From contig NW_026947485.1 of assembly GCF_034190915.1 (NCBI RefSeq), forward strand, positions 32,749,519-32,813,518: a DNA stretch of 64,000 nucleotides. Direction: 5' to 3'. Under the pieces are notes generated by a model. The model saw only the letters and a program-made list of their open reading frames with translations, ran no database searches and was not told where the DNA came from. This document shows positions 57,726-64,000 of the stretch, piece by piece (the first letter of the stretch is position 1; each line of letters opens with the position of its first letter). The stretch comes from Cavia porcellus. Taxonomy: Eukaryota > Chordata > Mammalia > Rodentia > Caviidae. A program made the position numbers and the translations under genes.

Positions 57726-59809
57726 TAACAAAGGAGTGAGTCACCCCAGGGCCCATCCCTGGACACACATATATTGTCACTCATAGATAACAGACAGACA
57801 CACAAAGCTACACAGGGGCACATATAAATCATGGAAACCACCATGTGTGCACATTTGCAGAGGTAGGGCCTGCAAGTTTCACTCTACTGCCCAGTTTGAG
57901 TCCTGAAGGCACTGGTGTGGGGAGAGCAGACATTGATTGATGTTCCTTGTCCTCTGGTCCTTGAGAACAGATGGTCAGGCCTCAGCCATGCCAGGCTCTG
58001 GAGTCTACTGCTCTCCAGGTGTGGTGTGCCAGAATGTTCAGACCAAGTTGATGGTCCTGGACTCAGAAGCTATTCTGTTGGTTTATTTTCAGGGGGCAGG
58101 AAGGGTTCAAATTTCATTGGCTGAAGAAGTCAGTCCTGGAGCTTGGGACATGCTGGCAGCCATAGAGCTATCTTTTGCCAACTTCCCAGTCCAAGCTAGG
58201 AACAGCCAGAGCCCTTGGTAGTCAGCATACTGGCCCATGAGAATGAGGTGGCACATACCCCAGGGCAAGAATTCAGGCTTTGCTGCCTCCTCCCTGGAGC
58301 TCAGCCTCCTCTTTGGCTTCTCAGAGTCTTGGCACAGAAGACCCTATAAAGCCCAGAGCTTGACAAATGACCTGTTGTCTCCTGACTAGACTGCTGTATC
58401 CAGAGTGCTCCCCTGGAGCCAGGCTGCTTTGAGAGAGGGTGGGAGCTCAAGTACATTACCTTCTCTGCTCTTCTGTTAGCTCACAGTGAGCCTTTCCCCC
58501 AAGGCTTGGACAGGGAGTTATGGGGCTCCCAGGCTGAAAACAGGTAAGGTGCCCACTTGGGAGGAGGGTAAGGTTATCCTCTCTGGGAGGTGAAGAGTTC
58601 AGTGAGGGTGTGGCAGAACAGGGTAGAAGTTAATCACATCCAGGGACCCTGGGCGTCTTCCTGGAGCTGATAGGTTTGCCTGGGCCCTGAGCAATGAGCT
58701 TACATGGGTTTTGTGTTCAGATAAAGAAGTTATAATGTTGCGATGCTTCAGAAGAATTGTGTGGATTGTTCCCTTGTCCACACTTGCAATCAAAACATTG
58801 ATTTTATTATTTTTAATGTAACCAATACAACATAAGCCCGGGGCCAGAAAAAACTATATGGTAATGTACAAACATACTTTTTCCTCTAGCAACTAACCAT
58901 ATCTGAGGTTGGCCCTACTGAAGCAATTGTTTCAAGTTTAATGGATTGTATAACAGTCCAAGTTTGGGTTTTTTTTTAACCTGTTCTTTCCTGGACATCA
59001 GATTTTAATGGACCTTTAACTCTGCCTTCTAATTCTTAATTATATTTTCCTCCATGTAAGTAACACAAGTGGATTAAATGGTAGAAGAAAGGCCACCAAT
59101 GAATGTTGATGCAAATCAGAAGGTGCTCATCACGGTGGCAGTGTGCAAGGGGGTGAGGCATGTTGCCATTCCTGAGGTTCCTGGTTATTAGGAAAGGGGT
59201 ACCTCCTGGAGTTCCCAGGCCAGGTGTCTCCCCTCCCCCTTCCCAAGGACTCAGAACACGGGTTGGCACAATGACCTCCTCTGCTCCATTTGCATGGGAA
59301 ATGGTGCCTTTGGGTAGGGATTGGGACTATCAGCCTTGATTAAGAACCAGAAAGGATGAGCCACATCTGGGAGATAGTGAGCAGGGGAATTGGGGGAATG
59401 GGGTGTCCAAGCATGAGCTACTTACAGCCATGGATCCACGAGGATCACCAGGAAGGGATGATTTCAGGATTCCCATCAGCTAGCGATGAGGCTGACCCGA
59501 GAGAGCAGAGCAATGGGCAGGAGAAGAATTGAGCTTCACTGGGGCTCTCAGCCTTCATGGCCTCCCCTCCAGCCCTCGTCCTGGTTCTCACTGGGCCCTT
59601 GACAGCAGCTCTAGGGACCCTCACTTATGCCGGCATACTTGTGTCGATTGGGCCCTTCCTCTTAGCTTGTCCTCATATCCTATGGAGATAACGAGAAAAA
59701 AAACAAAATCAGAATCACAATCTCTATTTCCTCAGCAGCCCTTTCTAAATGTCCCAAGACAGCCCCTCTTAGGACCTTCTCCTGGTCTTAGAGAATGGCC
59801 AGGGACCGT

Positions 59810-59905
59810 TAAACCTGTTTTGCAGATGGAGAAATGGAGGACTAGAGAGAGTTAGGCTGTGCTTATCGTGCCAGCAAGTAGAAGATTCAGGATCTGAACA
59901 TGAGG
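59810..59905 (-). repeat. MIR SINE fragment
   Basis: 'ttttgcagatggagaaatgg' followed by 'aggactagagagagttaggc' and 'gattcaggatctgaaca' is a reverse MIR. Confidence 0.65.
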
Positions 59906-61177
59906 CACACACTGCCTGACCTTGCAGCAGGAAGACAGCTAGGCATTGTCCAGAGGGCTGATAGGGCCAGAGGGGACTCAGCATTGGGATACGCCAGGAA
60001 AGACTCAGAGCTGGGACTGCAAGGCAGGGGAGGGGATGTGAGTCATTCCTTGTAAACCAGCAAGGCAGACAAAAGCTGGAAGAGAATTGTTCTTATAAGG
60101 TGGTCTTGGGCAAGGCTCTGGGAAAAATCTCTGCAGAAATGGAAGTGTGCTCTGCACCTAAGATTTTGCGGAATGTCCGGTGGCCTTTGAGTTACCCCAG
60201 GACCCTCAGGATGGGATCTGGGAAGGGAGACTTTGGCTTGTTAGGATACCACCCTGCCTGGGAGAAGGCAGCACAGGTGACAGATCCAGGCACCTTTGCA
60301 AGTGAGCCTTTGTGACTAGGCCCAGTTGCCCTGTGTGGGTGCTCTACCTCCATCCCACGGAGCAGGTTGCATGGTCTTGTGAGGAGAGTACTCCTGGTGC
60401 AGCTGCTGGGGAACAAGGGCTCTGTAACCTCACGGCAGCTCTCGTTCCCTTCTTTTTCCATGAGTCATGTTTCTAAAAGTGGCCTAGGAGCAGTGGCAGC
60501 CAGACTGTAGTGGCGGGACCTGGTGGCCAAAGAAAGAAAGGAAAGGGCCAGAGCCAGGGCAGAGGGGAGACTGAAGGAAACACAGGGAGGCCACAGATGA
60601 AGGAAATGGGAGTCTGACACTAGATCAGGGGAAGAGAGGGACCGGCATGGGGAAGAAGAGGTGGGCTGGAGACCAGGAGATGGTCACAAAGGAGAGACCA
60701 TGGAGAGCTAATGGAAGAAGGTGCACCCCAGCTTTGGGATGTTAGATGCAGCAGGGCATGCAGTGGGGTGGAAAGTTCTAGACCTGGGTGATGAAGCAAT
60801 GTCCCTCGCTGAGCCCTCCCACCCACTTGCTTCTTTCTATTCTGTAAATGTCCCTGACCATCTCTTGCCATGCCTGGGCTTTGTCCCTCACCTATGACCT
60901 TGGGGACTTCAGATTACCTGAGCCTGGATGTAGCTGATTCAGAGTCCCCATCCCATCTCAGTCATCAGGGCAGAGTGGAGAGGTTTTAGGGGCTGTGTTC
61001 AAGGTTAGTGGGAGAGGACTGATGACCTGCTGTGTGTGCCCAGGCAGAGCCTGACTCTCTCTGGACACAGTGAAGCAATGAAGATCTGACCTTTATTTAT
61101 TTGCCAAGGCTTGGGATTCTTAGACATAGTTTCTACCCTCCCTGCTCACCACACCTCCTTGATTCTCTTCCCTACAG

Positions 61178-61342
61178 CTGGCTTCTGGCGTGAACTCAGG
61201 CCAGGGCCTGGGCATTGAGATCATTGGCACCCTGCAGCTGGTGCTGTGTGTACTGGCCACTACTGATCGGAGACGGCGTGACCTCGGTGGCTCAGCTCCC
61301 CTAGCCATTGGCTTCTCTGTGGCCCTGGGACACCTGCTGGCG
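61178..61342 (+). CDS. AQP1: AQP1 exon 2: residues 131-185
   Basis: It has 55 codons in phase 0, LASGVNSGQGLGIEIIGTLQ to APLAIGFSVALGHLLA, covering extracellular loop C, helix 4, cytoplasmic loop D and most of helix 5. H182 (human H180) is one of the four selectivity-filter residues. Loop D keeps the arginine run R161-R164 after T158-T159-D160, the segment implicated in the debated cGMP-gated ion conductance. The acceptor is cctacag and the donor is gtgagt. Leu to Phe in AIGFSV is the only obvious change in this block from human or mouse as I remember them. Confidence 0.98.
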
Positions 61343-61628
61343 GTGAGTGGAGGGACATCCCATGTAGGGTGGGCTGGGGAGGGCAGGGTTAGATAGGGAA
61401 GCCCCACATGAACAGTGGGGGCCCACTGTGGCAGGAAAGGTGGGCCGTCTCTGGAGGCAGGAGTGCTGCTGTCCAGAAGAGGGACACAGGAACCTCTGGC
61501 TACCTTCCTGGGTCAGAGCTCCTCTTTCCGGGTCTGACCCTCCCAGATTGTCCCTTCCCTGCTTGTTCCCTCTATTTTCTCACCTGTCTCTCTCCTGTCA
61601 CTTTCTCTGTATTCCTTCCCAATCACAG
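61343..61628 (+). other. AQP1: AQP1 intron 2 (286 bp)
   Basis: This short intron runs from gtgagt to aatcacag. A pyrimidine-rich stretch precedes the acceptor (about 61540-61620). No other feature was noticed. Confidence 0.9.
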
Positions 61629-61709
61629 ATCGACTACACTGGCTGTGGTATTAACCCTGCTCGGTCCTTTGGCTCCGCGGTGCTCACCCGTGACTTCACC
61701 AACCACTGG
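61629..61709 (+). CDS. AQP1: AQP1 exon 3: residues 186-212 with the second NPA box
   Basis: It has 27 codons in phase 0, IDYTGCGINPARSFGSAVLT then RDFTNHW. This is re-entrant loop E: N194-P195-A196 is the second NPA motif, C191 (human C189) is the mercury-sensitive cysteine beside the pore, and R197 (human R195) is the selectivity-filter arginine. All are intact, so water selectivity and mercury sensitivity are expected. The acceptor is aatcacag and the donor is gtaagc. Confidence 0.98.
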
Positions 61710-62399
61710 GTAAGCGGGGGCTTCGAGGTCACAGGGCAAGTTCAGCATCATCTCCTGGCATCCTTCCCCCACAGGAGGCTGCCAGGACAGGGAAAATCAG
61801 GAAACAGAGGCCTGAGCTGACAGGGTAGTGGGGCCACAATGGAACAGAGTTAGACCCAGCCTCTGCCTTCCAGTTCAGACCTGCCCACTGATCGAACCCT
61901 GGGCTGCCCTAGTGGCACAACAGAAATCTCACCTCTGCCACTTTCTGATTCAGTGTGGCTTTGCTCAGCCTGCTCGCTCACACTGTTGGCTCCTCATACT
62001 GTGAGGTGGCATATGGTAGCTCTTTTCTGCCAAGAAGGAAGAAGAATCTGAGCTAAGCACAGACATAGCACTCTGGGCTTTAGCCCTAATTATCATCGAT
62101 GTGCATGTCCCAGGCCAATGCTGTGTTCGACTGGACTATCTCTGGGCCCTTCCAGGGCAGGGCAGGCCCACACAGAGGCCAAGAGACATCCCTCTACACC
62201 CTCTGGGTCCATCCTGGGGGGCACTGAGTCAGCAGCCTGAGGATCAGCCCTGCCCGCCTCTGTCCAGACACAGGTGGGGGAGAACTTCCAGTGGGGTGGT
62301 GGGTGAGTGTAACTCAGAAGAGATTCCTATGAAGGAGCTTTAGGGTGCATGACTCAGTCCCAGCCACATGCCCTCTGATCAGATCTGCTCTGTTCCTAG
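61710..62399 (+). other. AQP1: AQP1 intron 3 (690 bp)
   Basis: It runs from gtaagc to tgttcctag. No clear repeat or other feature was recognised, apart from short MIR-like pieces too diverged to call. Confidence 0.85.
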
Positions 62400-62579
62400 A
62401 TCTTCTGGGTGGGGCCATTCATTGGAGGAGCCCTGGCAGTGCTGATCTATGACTTCATCCTGGCCCCACGCAGCAGCGACCTCACAGACCGCATGAAGGT
62501 GTGGACCAGCGGCCAGGTGGAGGAGTATGACCTGGATGCAGATGACATCAACTCCAGGGTGGAGATGAAGCCCAAATAG
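62400..62579 (+). CDS. AQP1: AQP1 exon 4: residues 213-271 and stop
   Basis: It encodes IFWVGPFIGGALAVLIYDFI, helix 6, then the cytoplasmic tail LAPRSSDLTDRMKVWTSGQV and EEYDLDADDINSRVEMKPK, followed by TAG at 62577-62579. The tail matches human and mouse almost residue for residue as remembered, including the threonine equivalent to human T239 (T241 here) and the acidic DLDADD segment. The four exons total 271 codons against 269 in human, the excess being the loop A insertion. Confidence 0.98.
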   Translation: MFWVGPFIGGALAVLIYDFILAPRSSDLTDRMKVWTSGQVEEYDLDADDINSRVEMKPK

Positions 62580-64000
62580 AAGGGCTTGGCCTAAGCATCC
62601 ACATGGGGCAGGGGCAGGGGCAGGGAAGGGCGGAGGGAGGGGAGGGCTAAAATCCATATTGTAGACACTTTGCCAAGCTGGCTGAAGTCACTCCCCAAGG
62701 TCTGCCAAATCTGCACAGTCAGGCCTCTTTGGAGGTGTTCCTCTCACTTTCTTTCTTTCTCTGTTTCCTGGCCTCAAAGCTTCCTGGGGACCAAGATTCA
62801 CCAATTCACCCCTCCCTCATCACTGAAGAAATGAAAGAGAGAGAATCATCTGCTAATATCCCCTCAGAGTATGATGGGAGGTATGCCAGAAAGCCCCCCT
62901 TGACCCCAAAGCTGGTTGCAAACTCACCTGCCACGGGGGCCTAAGGTCCTACTGTATTGCTTTAATGCCTTTGGGCAATGCTCCCCTTCCCTGATAGGCA
63001 CTGACCCCAGGAGTCTTTTGAAGGAAAGAGGACAGCTAGAGGGGTGCAGGTGGCAGATACGATTTGCCCCTCAGTTTGGCTTGCTTCCAGGGTATGCCCC
63101 GCCCAGACTTGTGCATGACATGGAATTGTTCCTGTCTCAGGGCTTGAGTGACCTCCATCTATAAAGTGGTACAGGGAGAATTGTGCAGAGGGCACCACAG
63201 GTTTCAGAAAGCATGGTCTAGACCAGTGCAGTTTCATGCATTGTGCTGGGGCATTTTCCAAGTACAAAACTGTACTCAGATCTGTGTGACTATATACTCT
63301 TGCAGATGCATTCTGGGGTGGAGATGGGCAGATAGTTTAGGTGGTAGAGGGTACCTGTTCCCTGCCAAAGGTTGGTGGTGTATGTGGAGGGGATTTGCTA
63401 GACAGAGGCTACTGTTGTAGGGAAGGCTATTTGAAGGGCAAAGGAAGGACACTCCTGTGCCCTCACTGAGGTTGAGCTGGTCTTTCCATTTATCACAGCA
63501 TAGACTTCAACATTATTCCAGTAGAGACCCAGGACACTGGTATGTGGGTCTGTTTCATAAAGAGCACCTGGGTTATCTGAGGCCCCAAGCCTATGTCTAT
63601 CAGTCTATGGTGACAGATGCCCTTCAAAGGGATTCCAGGCTTGGAGCTGAGCCTGAGCAGGGAAGAACAATTCCCACCCTTGCCCTCAAGGTCATAGGTG
63701 GAGCCATCTGGGGCAGCTGAGTGAGCTGCACAGGCTTGCTGTGTGACTCCAGGCCATCACCTTCCTTCCTCACTGACCTCGTAGAGGTCAGCCCTGACCT
63801 GATGATGAAGCTCCTGCTGCAGCCCAGGGGCCATTCAGAGCAGAGTCTGCTTGGGGGCTGATGTCTTCTACTCCACTCTACGAGTCCGCAAGTCCGATGG
63901 ATTCCACCAGGCCAGAGAAGCTCCACTGCTGTGCCATAGCCATGAAGGCAACATAAGCTGAGAGACATAATCACAATCACATAGATGTTTAGAAGCACAA
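62580..64000 (+). other. AQP1: AQP1 3' UTR (continues beyond the window)
   Basis: This is sequence after the AQP1 stop. No AATAAA was seen in these 1.4 kb, only weak hexamer variants (for example TATAAA near 63162), and AQP1 mRNAs in other mammals have long 3' UTRs, so the poly(A) site probably lies to the right. A purine-rich stretch directly follows the stop (about 62605-62648). Open frames here, such as the one at 62729-62944, have no recognisable product. Confidence 0.6.

Larger units (their letters stand above)
52416..61177 (+). other. AQP1: AQP1 intron 1
   Basis: This 8.8-kb intron runs from gtgagt to cctacag. It holds MIR fragments (about 52495-52570, 55465-55555 and 59810-59905), a TG-rich patch at about 53085-53120, an L1 fragment (about 57400-57725, reverse), an unassigned AT-rich stretch at about 58790-59040, a GATA-motif cluster at 54999-55058 and a 27-bp dispersed repeat (55398 and 56340). 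No extra exon is seen, and human AQP1 also has a long first intron. Confidence 0.85.

Noticed and set aside
62729..62944. 71-codon open frame after AQP1 with a hydrophobic start
   Set aside because: It lies in the AQP1 3' UTR, is short, and has no homology I can recognise.
1..64000. CRISPR arrays, prophage, operons or bacterial-type mobile elements
   Set aside because: The window is clearly vertebrate nuclear DNA with spliced genes; no spaced direct-repeat array or bacterial coding organisation was seen.

Overview
This is mammalian nuclear DNA: short exons with GT-AG boundaries lie in long introns, among old mammalian repeats (MIR, MaLR LTRs, hAT-Charlie/MER5A-like, L1). A single B1-like plus ID-like composite SINE at about 33995-34183 points to a rodent. 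No mouse-type B2 elements were noticed, and the best guess is a squirrel-type (sciurid) or similar non-murid rodent. That taxonomic call is an inference from one SINE and the protein sequences.

Two protein-coding genes are supported, both on the plus strand. From the left edge to 32882 lies the 3' part of MINDY4 (FAM188B), a predicted K48-linkage deubiquitinase of the MINDY family. Six exons (4537-4604, 15853-15916, 18737-18898, 24517-24697, 25262-25334, 32834-32882) join in one continuous frame and encode the C-terminal 198 residues, including the likely catalytic histidine. The catalytic-cysteine exons lie to the left of the window.

About 19 kb further on is the whole of AQP1, the aquaporin-1 water channel. 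It has a TATA promoter at 51935, coding exons at 52026-52415, 61178-61342, 61629-61709 and 62400-62579 (271 residues), and a 3' UTR running to the right edge. Both NPA boxes and all pore residues are present. It differs from the remembered human and mouse proteins by two extra residues in extracellular loop A, at the position equivalent to the human Colton blood-group site.

The rest is intron, intergenic sequence and ancient repeats, with a (TG)n tract at 19148 and a (CA)n tract at 49418. The two genes are functionally unrelated neighbours, an order also known in human. No new multi-gene system, CRISPR array, tRNA gene or convincing novel protein gene was found. The items most worth checking are the AQP1 loop A insertion, a GATA-motif cluster and a dispersed 27-bp repeat in AQP1 intron 1, and the MINDY4-to-AQP1 spacing with its candidate poly(A) signals. 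Repeat boundaries are approximate because they were judged by eye.
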